A program made the position numbers and the translations under genes. The notes beneath the pieces were generated by a model. The model had not been told where the DNA came from and ran no database searches. It saw nothing but the letters and a program-made list of their open reading frames with translations. This document shows, piece by piece, positions 10,585-53,285 of a DNA stretch of 64,000 bases; positions within the stretch are counted from its first letter, which is position 1; the number at the start of each line of letters is the position of its first letter. Source of the DNA: Oryzias latipes (lineage: Eukaryota > Chordata > Actinopteri > Beloniformes > Adrianichthyidae); NCBI RefSeq assembly GCF_002234675.1, contig NC_019867.2:18632184-18696183 (forward strand). Reading direction: 5' to 3'.

Positions 10585-10930
10585 AAACGTATTCATTCAT
10601 CTTCTGAGCCGTTTGTTCCCTGTCAGGGCCGGAGCCTATCCCGGCCACTTGTGGGCAAAGGCAGGGGAGACCCTGGACAGGTCGCCAGTCTGTCACAGGG
10701 CCGCAATCACACCTAGGGTCAATTAGAGTAACCAATTAACCTATGAAACATGTTTTTGGAAGGTGGGAGGAAGCTAGAGTCCCCAGTGAAAACCCACGAA
10801 TGCACGGGGAGAAGATACAAACTCCACACAGAAAGGTCCCCCATTGATGTTCTGCTTCAGGTCCCCCGGCCAAGACTTGAAGCGGGGGTCTTCCTGCTGT
10901 GAGGCAAGAATGCTAACTACTGCGCCAAAC
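10585..10930 (-). repeat. tRNA-derived SINE, minus orientation
   Basis: Read on the minus strand it starts with a tRNA-like head (GCAGTAGTTAGCATTC as an A-box region, TTCAAGTCTTGG as a degenerate B-box), continues with CCTTTCTGTGTGGAGTTTG and TTCTCCCCGTGCATTCGTGG, and ends in CTGTCCAGGGTCTCC and AGGCTCCGGCCCTG. The order matches the plus-strand copy at 33994-34376. Confidence 0.75.
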
Positions 10931-11020
10931 TTGTTTACAAATTTATATTATTGCTTGTTTCAAACACGAGAAACTATTTGTTTTTGTTTTTTTGCACAAT
11001 TCCAAAGTTTGTTTTTGTGT

Positions 11021-11050
11021 TTGTGTGTGTGTGTGTGGGGGGGGGGGGGG
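11021..11050 (+). repeat. (TG)n followed by 14 G
   Basis: A TG dinucleotide run passes directly into 14 consecutive G at 11037-11050. It is a simple repeat, possibly able to form G-quadruplexes. Confidence 0.85.
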
Positions 11051-11259
11051 TAGTTTTCAGGCTGATTTAAGCCCTCCCGAAGCCTGTAATCAAATTTGGT
11101 CACAAAAACAGAAAAAACGCGTAAAGAAATGTCTGATTTTCCTTTGTCGGTTATACAAATGAAATGTGACTTTTTTAATGCTTTATGCAGTTTTTTAATC
11201 TTAAAATTGACCAGCAGGGGGCGACTATCTGTCAATCGTACAGTGATAAAGTTTTTTTT

Positions 11260-12019
11260 TTTAGTAATAAAGTAACACGCTTCCGTTTTGTAACTGAAGC
11301 GGAAGTTTCAAAGAGGTCTGTGGCGAGTTATTCCTATAACTTCATAAAGAGAATCAATGCATAAAATGCAGTTGAGTGTATGTCCGCTTTTTACACTGCG
11401 CCTCATCCGTCAGTCTCAGTTAGTGGCTGCAGGAAGCCAATGCGAACTGTCAGTGAATAATTTTGGCGCGTGCTTTTATTTTCCCACTCGGCTCCGGTGG
11501 AGTTAGTGCATGCAGCTTGACGCCGCTGTGACAGAAAGGCCCAGCCTATTCCGATTACGCACGGACGGTGGAGGAGGGGGCGCGCTGATGTGCTCTCAGC
11601 TGCACTCAGCCAACCCCAGCCTTCGTAAGGTAACGCTTGTGGTATCCCGGCGCTCTGCTGTTCAAAGAGAGAGAGAGAGAGAGACCCTTGTTAGCACACG
11701 TCGGATCATCCACATTGATCATTCCCTGCAGTGGAGAGATTCTGCACCCAAATTACGCATGGAATGGTTTTGGGGGGATTGGAGTAGAAATGCAGCGCCG
11801 CACTTCCAGCCCACAACAAGAACCATGCCCAACTTACACTGCAAGCAGATCCACGACATCCTGTTTGATCCTTTGCGGCTTTGATGTAAGTGAAATTCGC
11901 TCGGATATCGACGAGGCGTGAAGGAAGCGATCGCATCGTCGTGCCAGACGAAAGGACGCTGTTTACGCTGCAGACGCGAGTGCACAGAAGACCTCTGCCT
12001 TTGGGATTTTACTTCTTTG
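11260..12019 (+). promoter_or_regulatory. Promoter and 5' leader of the GRK gene
   Basis: CpG content rises here relative to the surroundings. GCTTCCG and CGGAAGT (about 11279-11305) form a facing pair of ETS cores, the sort of site found at TATA-less promoters. A (GA)n tract lies at 11666-11684. Reading back from the GRK ATG at 12020 in frame, the first stop is TGA at 11891 and no ATG intervenes, which fixes 12020 as the start. The leader holds out-of-frame ATGs (for example in GCTGATGTGCTC near 11587), so translation may be moderated by uORFs. The exact start of transcription cannot be seen. Confidence 0.5.
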
Positions 12020-42311
<30,292 letters not shown>

Positions 42312-44375
42312 TGGTGCGGTGGTGATGTGGGGGCCACGTACAAGGAATTGATCTCGAAAGGGCTTTCCCATTGCTGATTGGTCCACCGCTGGGGTTCTGC
42401 CAGCAGCTGGAGACTGCCTATCCGAAGGCCTGAATGGTCAGCCCTTTAGGAGGGATGGGGTGGGTTTGGGTGGGGGTGACTGTGCCCTAAGACCCTGGGC
42501 ATCGGTAGTGGGATGTTTAACGTTGCAGAGACGTTTTGGAAATATTCTAACAAACCTTACTTACCCTCAGGACTGTTGGACTGTAGAATATAGCCACTGA
42601 TGTTGAGGAAAACAGAAAGAAGATAGAAAACACGCTGAAATTCAGGGCATCCACTGTATAATAAAGACCACATTGGGAAATTAAAGTTGGGGGGTCTTGG
42701 TGAATATTTTTGGCTTTTTTTCCCAGAAGAGGACTTTCTTTTCCAGTCATTTCCAACTTTGTTCCTTCTGGACATGATCTCATCTGTTTCATCATTTAAT
42801 CCTGCATCTTCTCCGTTTCTATATCTGCACAGCTCATACTCTTAACTTATTCTTTCTCTGTGTGTCACTGCCCTGACCTCGGTTCACTCCTAAACATTCA
42901 GAACACATCACCATGACAACCTCAGCGCATAATGTACATTGCCTTGCGTACACTCAGGCCAAAGATTGCAATTTTAGTTTTGTGATACTGTTGTCATGTT
43001 GAATTGTTAGTTTTTGAAGGTTTTTAGCTGTTGTGTAGAACCACAGGAGGATCAGAATGTATGATCCCTTTTATACACTCTACATATGAGCCTGCAGACA
43101 TATCATACTGCTTAAAGCACACATGCATACAGTGCATACACAATCTGATAGGCGCGCACACACACTCAGAATTGTGAGAATTGTGTTGTGTTTTGATTGC
43201 ATGGACAAGTCTAAGTATGGACAGCTGTATCCCTTTTGCTTCTGCATACCTCATTCCACTGATGTTACCATCTTATACTCAAACCTGTCCCTTGGTTTAC
43301 AGAGTCACTTTATATTTGACATTATGTGAAGTTTAAAACCTAATTAATATAGTGTACAGAAACAGAAGTCTTTTTTTTTTTCACAGTCCCGGTGGAGTGG
43401 AAGGGAACACATGCACTCAGCCTGACTTACAAGTTGCACAGTTTAAGATAATGTCATGCTGTTTGGTTACCAAATGAAAATGTTTTACCTCTGATCATTA
43501 AGGCACATTGTTGTACTGATGCTGTCACAAGCCGCTTGCTTTCTACATCCAAAACAAAAGTGTTCTTCTTATCCGATGCCTCTTCCATATAATAGATCTT
43601 GCTGCACAGTTCCTGTTGTTTCCATGCAGAGCTTTTGTATATTTTGCCCCACCACACATCTACCTTTTAATGTGCTCTTCAAAATGCCTCACAAGTCTCA
43701 AGGGTCTTCCTTTAGTTTTTTTTTTGCCCAACTGTAATCAAAGTTACAGTGTACCAATACCTGTATGGATGGTGTATATTATCTGTCTGCTCATTTTGTG
43801 AGTCCACCTCCTTTACCTCGGAGCTGAGGAAAAGGAGAGGAAGACCCTGAACGATCTCCACACAAAGCCGTGGCCTTCTTCTCGCAACAGCACAGCCAAT
43901 TCAGAGAGAGGAAGAAGTCCTGAGCTTCTTCTGCTTGTTTTAAGAATGTGGTCTCTTCCCTATTTGAGAAAGCAAACACTGTTTCATGCAGTACTTTTAA
44001 GCCTCCTTTACGATCTAACAATAGCCTTTCTTTGTTTTTTTTGTTTTCCTTTTTTTGCATACTTGATATGAAAAAAAATCTGGTTTAGACTGAAGTGCCT
44101 CCTTGCTAGCATGATTTCCCAGACAGTTGCCCTCAAAGATATCAGCACTTTTTTCTTTTTCTTTTGTTACACTCTTTGCTTCGCTGGGGAACACAAATGC
44201 ACACAGCCTCACATGGTTTGTTGGAAGTTAAGGGATGAGCGAGGAAAACATGGAGTGCAGGGATTCCATGAGGGAATTTTTCTTCTTAATGTGATGTACA
44301 GCAAAGTGCTGAGTGCATGTGAAAGCCAAACCCACTGTGTCATTCAAATCCCAATAAACTCTGTACTATAGTTTG
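42312..44375 (+). other. GRK 3' UTR
   Basis: About 2 kb of unique sequence after the stop, ending with AATAAA at 44353-44358 (CCCAATAAACTCTG). No other AATAAA with a suitable downstream U/GU-rich part (TTGTTTGTCTCTTTG) was seen earlier, so the UTR is probably long. Confidence 0.6.
44353..44358 (+). terminator. Poly(A) signal of the GRK gene
   Basis: AATAAA, followed about 30 bases later by a GT/T-rich stretch, fits a cleavage and polyadenylation site. Confidence 0.6.
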
Positions 44376-44379
44376 AATA

Positions 44380-47300
44380 CTCAACGCCTTGTTTGTCTCT
44401 TTGTTTTTTGTGGATTGGACAGTTTTCCTTCTGCTCAAACATGGCGGTTTAAATCCTTGTTTTTGTTGCTAATACACATAGGTATGAAAGTCACCATCAT
44501 CCAATGGGGAATAACACAAATATATTAGGGCAGGAAGCAAACAAATACATGAAAACTACATGTAGGAACTTAAATAAGTATAAATAGACAATAGAAACAT
44601 AAATAATGTTTACCCCTGTTAATAATTTATGCTTGTCTGTGTTTTATGGTCTCATTTTAGATTTATTATTTTGTGTTAGCTATTTTTCTATTTTCTGAAT
44701 GAATAGGTTTTGTCAATTTTCAATCTGTTATGTCGTGTCTTTGTTAAACATTTATGGCACAAAATAACTCAATCTATTTTTAATGCTTTTTTGGTTGGTC
44801 CCCTTAGTAATATACTTTTATTTGCCATATGTGGCCATACTAAACGATATTTGCTATAATTCCATTTGTTTTATCATTACTGTCATCGTTGGTGAGGACA
44901 TTTTAAGTGTTGTAAGCTTAATGTAAGTGTGGCCTCTAAAGGTGACAGCAGTTTTTAAAATAGTACTTTTATGCCACAACAAAAAGGATAACTTAGTAGT
45001 AAACTTTTTTAGACATTAGACAAAATTGGACCAAACGTGCACCAAAGCTCAACAATTTCATGTTTTGCAAAAATGTTGAAACAATCAAATTTAGTATTTA
45101 TTTCTAAGATTATTTTGTGAGAGTTCGAGGGGTAACAATGATCTCACAAACATGACAGTGTTCTTTTGTGACACCCAGAAAGATCATTTCAGTTTCTCAT
45201 CACCCTCTCTGGTCTGTGGATGAACTCTTGCCCTCAGGATTCAGGTACCTGATGCCCAACATGAGGACAAAAAGAGGCGTCACATCTTTTGTTCCACTCA
45301 GTATTCTTCTGTCTGACAAATATGGATAAACTAAATTCAACACTATGGGCATGGATCTTTCTGCACAAGCTGACTCTCAGAACATGTGACACTTCTGGAT
45401 AAATTTACATTTTTTGTAGCTTCTATGTGTTATTCTTTCTGTTATGCAATAATGTCTTTCATTGCCCTCACAGTACATTACAAATTCTCCTCAATGCATT
45501 AAAGGTTTTATGCATTCATCTACAAGAAGATGAGGAGGTAATCCTCAGAAAGAGGTTAATGCAATGTAAGTGAGAACTCAGAAACCACTCGGTGTCGTAA
45601 GGTGAAACATGTTAGGCCCCTCCGGTGAGGACACGCACACAGAATCCAAATGCTCGTCAGAGATGCATTGTATAGGTTAGATTCGCTGACCTTCAGATTC
45701 AAGTTACACTTGCCAGCTTTGGATCCACATTAGACAAAAGCAGATTGACGCAAAGCTGAAGCTCATTAAACCAGAATTCTGTGCTTGCCAAACAGGGTTT
45801 CATTTGATCAGGCACATGACCCACTTTGGCTTCAGATTCTTTGTCTCAAGAGGAAAAAAAAAATGATTCATCGTACAGCAGACTGTGGCTCAATCTTTGC
45901 TTCTTCTGTTTAATGGATTAGTTTGTGCAAGGCCTGTATGTTCGAATGGGAGAACTCTCCCAGCTGAAGGCTAGAGGGAAGCAAGGTTTCAGGTGAAGGT
46001 GACTTCAGCCTTTTCTTTGACATTTATAAATCCCTTCTTGTTTTATCGCTGCTCGTTTCTCTGCTTATCAGATGTCCCACTTCTCTCTTGACAGGTTTCC
46101 ATTCCTGCGGTTGACTTTGAAGGCGTGCTTGACGCGCACCCTTCTGGGGCAATATTACTGTTAGATAGCCTGTATTTCTCTTGGATGAAATAAACAAGAT
46201 TCACAAAACACACGGAGGAGATTAGAAAAAACCTGTTGTTGCAGCATGTTGCTGGGTCATGTTAAGCTTTTTGCAACTCGATAAAAATTACAGGAAATGA
46301 AAGCTATAGGCTCATTTATACAACAGTCACACCACCATCCCTACACCCTTTTCAAAAAATCTAATGGGAAAGCCAATAAAAATAATTTTTTCTCATAAGT
46401 CTCAAAAACACTTTATTGTTCTTTTTTTTCGGTATCAAAGGTTGTGTCCAGGTAATTTCAACACTTTGGAAAGTGTTTTTAAACCTAAATTCTGAATATT
46501 TAAACACACTTTAAAAAAGACGTTTTGACATCGAAATTGCTAAAAAAAAAAAAATTTAATAAAATTTGATTTTTACTTCCTTTCAAGTGACAATAAAGTT
46601 CTATTTCTTTAACCCATCCTGTTTTGTATCTGTTAGCTCAACTCTTCTTTTGATTTCCTTTCCGGAGCTTCAAACTAAAGTTCCGATTTATCCTTCCTGC
46701 AGATGAGAAATGTTTGTTGAAATCTGTCTTTAAATTGTGTTTTGAGAAGTCCTTCTATACATCATATTCTAGTTTACGTTAAATGTCTTAAAAATGTTTC
46801 AAACTAAATTGATAAACACAATTAAACAAATTGATGGTTTGGATATTTCAATAATGCATTTCTTAAAAAAATTTAAGTTTTTGTCCAGGTTTTCTGGAAC
46901 AGAAAATCTGAGCCCGTCCTGCTTGGTTAACAGTACAAATGTACCGAATGCAAACTTTTGTAGTGTCTGACATCATAATGTACTGTGCTCACAAGGCTGC
47001 ATTTTCATAATCATGACTGCATTACAGTTAAAGGGTTTTCTTTGTACAAAATTCACTTGTTTCCAGTCCATGAAGTCTTGACTTTTTTGCACAAGGCAAA
47101 ATAAATCAACCCAGCAACAATCCAGAAAATGTGATTATTTATTATTTACTTTCGACTAAATAAAACTTTTTTGTCGTACAAAAAAACCCATGTAGGATAA
47201 TAGTTTGTCAGGCTTTTTGGTTGACATTTTATTTTTTTTTAATCTAGAAAGCTGGGCATTCCTGCACCATTTTAAAGGCACTGGAGATTTACAAAGCTCA

Positions 47301-47580
47301 TTTTAAGATAACAATCTTTATGTGGAAGGAAAAAAAACAGACATAATGGAACTTTTCTTCCCTCAAATTTTAGTGTTTATACTGTAATGGTCCATAAGGG
47401 GATGTATGAGTCACTCAGGGTCTTTCTCAGCAGGGAGCTCCGACCACTGACGAGTAGCTGTTTCCCCTTGTGTCAGCCACCTCTGTGGAATTTTTGAGTG
47501 CATGTAAAGCAGTGGGCCTGCACAGGCACTGGATGTTATCTCACAAAATGTTTGCTGGAATCTGAGACATGTTTGCTGTG
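44380..47580. other. Intergenic GRK-star, no gene seen
   Basis: AT-rich sequence at both ends, with a more balanced part from about 45170 to 46170. No exon of a known family, transposon end or RNA gene was recognised. Confidence 0.4.
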
Positions 47581-47589
47581 TTTGTGGGG

Positions 47590-47715
47590 CAACCTTGGTG
47601 ACATGGCCATTGGAACAGTGAGTTGACCCACGTGTTTATCTACGTGTTGATAGCAAGCTGGCCTTGTGGGGGAGAGCTCTTAAATACAGGAGCTCTCTCA
47701 GCGGTTTACAGAACC
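47590..47715 (+). promoter_or_regulatory. star proximal promoter with SF-1-like sites and TATA-like box
   Basis: TTAAATA at 47680-47686 is a TATA-like box about 135 bases before the ATG. Upstream are two inverted SF-1 (NR5A1)-like sites: AACCTTGG at 47591-47598 (CCAAGGTT on the minus strand) and TGGCCTTGT at 47659-47667 (ACAAGGCCA on the minus strand). SF-1 sites and a degenerate TATA box are known features of vertebrate STAR promoters. Binding here is inferred. Confidence 0.5.
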
Positions 47716-47817
47716 AAAGTAGAGACTCTGCATAGTTTTTCACTGCTCAAACGTAGTTTAAAGTCTTGCATACTTCTTTTTTGTTCTACAGCTGAAGTGA
47801 CCACTGCATTAAACAAG

Positions 47818-49340
47818 ATGCTGCCTGCAACTTTTAAGCTGTGCGCTGGCATTTCCTATCGGCACATGAGAAACATGACAGGTGAGTCATGAACCACCGT
47901 TAAACCGAGATTCAAACCCGCTGCCTTTACTTAATCCTTCTCCATTCTTTACTGGTTCTCAAATGAAGCAGGGTTACATGCAGCGTTAGATCAGAGTGAC
48001 TGAATAACTGATAGACGACAAGCATATTCTCCGGTGATGGTGCACACATTATCAGGACACTGCATGCAACAAGAAAACTGTTCTTTTTTCTTGCAGGTTT
48101 GAGAAAGAATGCCATTGTGGCCATTCATCATGAGCTCAATAGACTGGCAGGTCCAGGACCCAGTAACTGGATCAGCCAAGTTCGGCGTCGAAGCTCCCTT
48201 CTAAGTGAGTGGGATTTACTGAATGCACAACAAAGCAGACTACTCAAACATCCACAGAATTACTCGATATGTTGTGGTTTTGGTATTATGATCTAAGGTT
48301 CTCGCATTGAGGAGGAGGGGTACAGTGAGGAGGAAATGTCTTATGTGAAGCAAGGCGAAGATGCACTGCAGAAGGCTATCAGCATTCTAAGCGAGCAGGA
48401 CGGCTGGACTGTTGAAACTGTAGCTGTGAGTTTTCTAATCTTTAATTAAGGTTGATAAAATGACTAGTGTGGGGTCTGTAGCACCTGTTTCCACCTCTTT
48501 ACAGCCAAATGGAGATAAGGTCCTGAGTAAGGTACTACCTGACATTGGGAAGGTGTTCAAGCTGGAAGTTGTAATGGAGCAACACCCTGACAGTCTGTAT
48601 GAGGAGTTGGTGGGAAATATGGAGCAAATGGGGGAATGGAATCCCAATGTGAAAGAGGTCAAAGTAAGAGAGCTACAAGTCAGAGTATAAAACATGCATT
48701 CAAAATGGCTGGTAACGTCTATCATTGGGATGACCTAGATTCTTCAAAAGATTGGCCCAGACACCATGATTACCCATGAGGTGTCTGCAGAGACACCGGG
48801 AAATGTGGTGGGACCAAGAGACTTCGTGAATGTGCGTTGTACCCAACGCAGAGGCTCCACCTGTTTCCTGGCTGGGATGTCCACTCAGCATCCAAAAATG
48901 CCTGAGCAGAAGGGCATCATTAGGTAAGCCAGTGAGAGTGATCATTTTCAAAATTGTTAGAGAAACGGATATTACCTACAAAAAGTATGCTCATCTGGTT
49001 TGAATGAACAATTTATACAATTTTTAGAGCTGAAAATGGGCCTACCTGCATTGTGATGAAACCGTGCGCTGAACACCCAAACAAGACCAAGTTTACGTGG
49101 TTACTAAGTTTAGACCTAAAGGTATTAAATGCTGAATTTCCTTGTTTGCATTGAGTCAAGAACTGTGAGCAAAAGTTGCAAGGTGTTACATGTTAATGTG
49201 ACTTTTTCTTGCATGCGTAGGGCTGGATCCCAAAGACAATCGTAAACAAAGTGCTCTCTCAGACACAGGTGGACTTCGCCAACTATCTCAGGCACAGGAT
49301 GGCGGATAATGTTTCTTCAGAGCTGGCTCCTGCTTGTTGA
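47818..49340 (+). CDS. star: Steroidogenic acute regulatory protein (StAR)
   Basis: Exons 47818-47881, 48097-48204, 48298-48425, 48505-48663, 48739-48923, 49028-49121 and 49221-49340 join in phase to 285 aa, the same length as human STAR. StAR moves cholesterol to the inner mitochondrial membrane, the rate-limiting step of steroid synthesis, and is then imported and cleaved. Seen: mitochondrial presequence [23 protein letters not shown]-type site RRRSSLL (51-57); START domain from about residue 66 to the end, with [29 protein letters not shown] and the second conserved phosphosite RRGS (Ser193, equal to human Ser195); C-terminal helix [17 protein letters not shown]. All seven introns and exons follow the vertebrate plan. 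No breaks. Confidence 0.97.
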
Positions 49341-49387
49341 CATGAGATAACTCTTCAGCTTTCTTCCAGAGCTCTCAGCAGTTAAAG

Positions 49388-49393
49388 AATAAA
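49388..49393 (+). terminator. Possible proximal poly(A) signal of star
   Basis: AATAAA 48 bases after the star stop. A second group, AAATAAATAAAACC near 49916-49926, would give a 3' UTR of about 600 nt. Which one is used cannot be told. Confidence 0.4.
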
Positions 49394-49399
49394 AGAGAT

Positions 49400-51120
49400 C
49401 CTCACTTAGATCAACATCTAACTACCGAAAAATCTAAAACTGTTGCTTAGAACAAAAACAAGAAATGATTTTTATTTGCTGCACTTGTAACACGATCTTT
49501 GCACCATAATGTTGTGCAATAACACTCAGTTTTCCTGAAAAGCCTTGTAAGCATTAAGCACTCCGGACCAGGACTGAAGAAAAAAATGCTCCCTTGTAAG
49601 TAGTTTACGTGTATAATTTAAGTATATTTATAGCAAACTGAAAGAAAAAAAGGAGTACCCCTATCTCCTGATCTCAAACAGTCCACTGGACTTTAAAAAC
49701 AAGAGTAAAACTAAATGAAACAGGCTATTTTACATATGAAACCAACAACAAGATAGAAAATAGTTACTGTAAAATTGCACAGATTTTTTTATGTAATTAA
49801 AAATACATGAAACCTCTGTAACCCTTGAATTAAAGTACAAAGTATATTTAAGAACGGACAGCTCTGAATGTTTATGTTTTCAAAGGAATGTGCACACTTT
49901 GATAAAGGCATGTTAAATAAATAAAACCTGAAGTGAGTTGAGCTTTGGTTTGTGCATCTTTGCAGTCTACTTCTGTCTTTTAATCTCACAGAGAAAATTT
50001 TACAGAAATGTTGATTGAGATTCTCGAATTTGCAATAAAATAAAGCTGCTGAAAATATGAAAATATGATTTTGCTCATTATTTGATTTAAATGTCTCACT
50101 CACGCCCTCTGTTGGTCACTTTCCACCCAGCAGTGAACACTCTTGCCTCCCACTTGCACTAACATTTTCCAATACCTTACTCTGTGAAGTGATAGAACTC
50201 CAGCGTGAGCTAAAAAGGATGTGTACTATTTTCTTTTTGTAACGCCAGATTATTCTTCATCTTTCCTTTTTTTAATTTAAATGTTTTAATTGTTAATGTC
50301 GCATGAAAGCATCAGAGTTTAGCAACATCTTAAAAATTAAAGCAGGGACATCCTACATAACAATCTTGTGATCGTTGTGACGTTGGTCAGAGAATTTGTT
50401 TTGTTTTCACACTGATGGAAGTGCGCATGTCTTTTCCCCCTCAGACAGCCTTGAATAGGGAATTTCTTTTCAAAAGATCGTTAAAATTGCAGGGGAAAGC
50501 CAAAACAGAAAGAAGAAAAGTGAAGGAAAGGAAGTATTGCAAGAAAACCTTGAAATAGCAGAGCAAAGACAGAACTAAGATGCTGTGAAACAGGAAGGAA
50601 TGGTTCCTGGATTTTTATCAGAAAAAAATGCAGCACATGAAAATGTCTCATCTGTAGACCATAAACAAATGCCATCTTTCTACTGAATGGAGATTGTTGG
50701 TTTGTCAGAGTGAGCAGGTGTCTGGCCTTTCAGATGTGTGAGAAGCCAACAGCAGCTACTTCACTGCGAGCCAACAGCACATTCCTCAAGATCAAGTTAA
50801 GAGTGGATCTCATCCCAAACCGGAAATCTGTCCTCCCTTTATTGCCAGTTGCATAACATTTCACAAATTCTGTGTAATTTTGTTAGGTCCAAAATGTTTT
50901 GTAACAGTTCATTATCTCTGATCGAGAACAGACTGCACAGGACTGACAGTGTGCTGAAAGTGGGGGTTCACTTTCTATCCTGAGCAAATTATTTGTACTT
51001 TTTCCGATTATGCCAAATCAAATACATTACGTTACCAAATGTATTTTCTTATCCTTCCAAATTACTTTACCTTTTGATGCGCAACACATCCACACCCCCT
51101 CTAATGCGCAACATGGGTCA
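49400..51120. other. star 3' UTR and intergenic sequence
   Basis: AT-rich sequence. The downstream part (50100-51110) has no recognised gene or transposon. Confidence 0.4.
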
Positions 51121-51129
51121 AAAGTGGGT

Positions 51130-51893
51130 TAAAGACCCACTCGAATGAAAATAGTGTTTTTGGTGTTTTTAACATGTTCTTGCAGTATTTTTCTCACAAT
51201 AGAGGACACATAAAAAAGATTATTTAATTTGCATTTTGAGTATTTTTTTATTCAAATAGTTGTGAATCAAATGAAAAAAATTCTGTTGGAAAAAGTGTAT
51301 AGCTGTGATAGCTGCTACAATTGGCAAGCCGCAAGGTCCCTGCTAAAGTCTGTTAAAGTCCCATTGACCTTCATGCACCTACGAGTGTGAAATCTGTTTT
51401 TTAGAGGAATGGTTCCTGAGTGGTTGGTAGTTTAATCCCCTAATGCTGAGTGTTGTTGAGCAGGAAGGCATTGGGTACCATTTTTTAAGTTCTTTGGTAT
51501 GACTCAGCCTGGATCTGAACTCTAAAGACATTCTACCACAAGGCCACTGAGCTGGCTCCACTCCATTCCAATGCATCAACTTGTAGATGATTGGATCCAT
51601 GTACACCTTCATTTTCCATGTCTGGTCTGGCTCAAAACTGTACGGCTGGAAAATTCCAACATCGCTTGCCATTTTTGTTGCACCGGTAATTTAGGTTGGG
51701 GTTGTGATGGGGCTGTAAGCTAGAGGAAGGGTGTGTAAACAGAAGGATGTCAGTAAGCGGGGTGAGCTTACTTAGAGGCAAATTTCCAATGAACTACTGC
51801 CACCCTGCAGAAACAATGTCCAGAAAACTTCACAGTTTTTTTTTTAGCTAAAAATGCACAACCATGATCACTAAGAACACTTTGGGACTTCAA
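51130..51893 (-). repeat. Dispersed repeat family R1, copy D, longest copy
   Basis: On the minus strand it runs from TGAAGTCCCAAAGTGTTC (about 51892) to GAGTGGGTCTTTAA (about 51130), so the two ends are similar inverted repeats (TTAAAGACCCACT at the left of the plus strand, TTGGGACTTCA at the right). Inside, a 97-codon frame (51672-51379) starts MASDVGIFQPYSFEPDQTWK and continues KVYMDPIIYKLMHWNGVE. It contains an extra block, absent from the other copies, after GTGGAGCCAGCTCAG. Likely a DNA-transposon-like unit. Confidence 0.7.
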
Positions 51894-51992
51894 ATAATAC
51901 ATTTTAATCACTTTCACTAAATTTACAAAAGAATGGGCGTCTGTCTCTCGATTAAGACACCATCCATTCATCAAGTCTGACTGTGACATTTC

Positions 51993-52870
51993 CACACTAC
52001 TAGATCCACTGTCAATTGCCTGCAGTGTAACAACAAAGTTCAGTCACAAAGTTGTGGACCACAAACTCTGACAAGAGCAGGGTCATCTGATGCTGAGGAA
52101 CATTGTGTGCACGGTTCACCAACTTTTCGCAGTTAGTCACGACAGACCTCCAAATTTCATGCGGCCTTTAGATTAGTTGAAGAACGGTGTGTGAAGATGG
52201 GTTTCCATCACTAAACGGCTCCACCCAAGCCACACATCACCTAATGCAATGATTAGAGTTGAATACAATGCTGTAAAATACCATGCCTCTGGACTCTAGG
52301 GCAGTGAGGAAATGTTATCTGGAGTAACAACCCACACATGACACATCTTCATCTGCCAATCTAAGGGGAGAAACTTGGATCTGGTGTTTGCCAGGACAGC
52401 GGTCCTTCTCAGACTACATTGTGTGAAGTTGGTTAAAGGCTGCATGGTCTGAGATTGTTATTTTTAGGAGCAGGGCTTGATCCCCTTGGATCCAGTAAAA
52501 GGAACTCTAAGTATCTTGATATCTTTTGACATCAAGAGATCAAAAGATTTTGGAGAATTCCATGATCCTGAACATAATGAGAAGCGTGGGAACAACTTCT
52601 TGGGGTCTATAGGGCCCATCCAGACATGGATGAGAGAGTTTGGTATGGAAAACCTCGAATGACCTGCAAAGAGCCCTGACCTTCTACCAATAAATTATCT
52701 TCAGACTTGTTTTAAAGCTAAGTCAGTGTCAAAACGTCTCAAGAAGAGAAGACATTTGGTCTGTGACAATGTCTTTTGGCTAAATCCTCAGTCTCCTTTG
52801 GTATTGAGCAAAGACTGCAGTTTAAGCCTTCTCTTCCAACATCAGTGTCTTGACCTCTCACATTTTGGCC
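51993..52870 (+). pseudogene. Decayed Tc1-like transposase
   Basis: The DNA keeps the order of landmarks of fish Tc1 transposases: GATCCACTGTCAATTGCC; GACAAGAGCAGGGTCATCTG; TTCATGCGGCCTTTAGATTAG; CTGGACTCTAGGGCAGTGAG; CATCTTCATCTGCCAATCTAA; GTTTGCCAGGACAGCGG; CTTGGATCCAGTAAAAGGAAC; AAAGATTTTGGAGAATTCCA; AAGACATGGATGAGAGAGT (here CAGACATGGATGAG); CAAAGAGCCCTGACC; and CTTCTCTTCCAACATCAGTG. Frameshifts, stops and a gap after GAGCCCTGACC (the catalytic glutamate region) leave no usable frame. No terminal repeats were located. Confidence 0.8.
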
Positions 52871-52939
52871 ATAAATGTTAAATTCATTAATTTGAACATT
52901 CAGTCATTCATCTCTGTAGGTATGCACTAAAAGCAAATA

Positions 52940-53285
52940 ATTTAGGAATGTTGGCTCCAAGACAGAGACATGAGGCAGAGCTGAAGATGTTGAGGTTCTC
53001 TTTGGGAGTGATGAGGATGGATAGGATCAGGAATGAATACAACAAAGGAGCAGTTAGATGTTTTGGAGAGAAATGCAGAGATGCCAGATTGAGATGGATA
53101 TGTTGAGAGGAGGTACAGTAACTATGACAGGAAAAGGATGCGGAAATGGGAACTACCAGGAAAGAAGAGGTTCGTGGATGTAGTTAAGTAGCACATGAGG
53201 GTGGTTGGTGTGGTTGAGGAAGGTGCAGAAGATGAGGTGAGTTGAAGGCGTATGATTGGCTGTAGCGACCTCTAAATAGAGCAAT
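52940..53285 (+). pseudogene. LINE reverse-transcriptase C-terminal fragment
   Basis: One frame reads LKMLRFSLGVMRMDRIRNEY, then GAVRCFGEKCRDARLRWIC, followed by a stop; the DNA continues with AGGATGCGGAAATGGGAACT and GGTGTGGTTGAGGAAGG and finishes at GGCTGTAGCGACCTCTAAAT. This is the frequent 3' end of fish non-LTR elements, whose proteins read MLRWM... RNEYIRGT... RLRWFGHV. It is truncated and broken. Confidence 0.65.

Noticed and set aside
11510-11884. 124-codon frame in the GRK leader as a separate gene
   Set aside because: It starts in the leader, overlaps other frames in a GC-rich stretch where stops are rarer, and has no domain-like sequence. Best regarded as 5' UTR, at most a uORF.
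52477-52662. Small gene reading MIPLDPVKGTLSILISF
   Set aside because: The DNA lines up with the Tc1 transposase region around CCAGTAAAAGGAACTC; it is one surviving frame of the decayed element.
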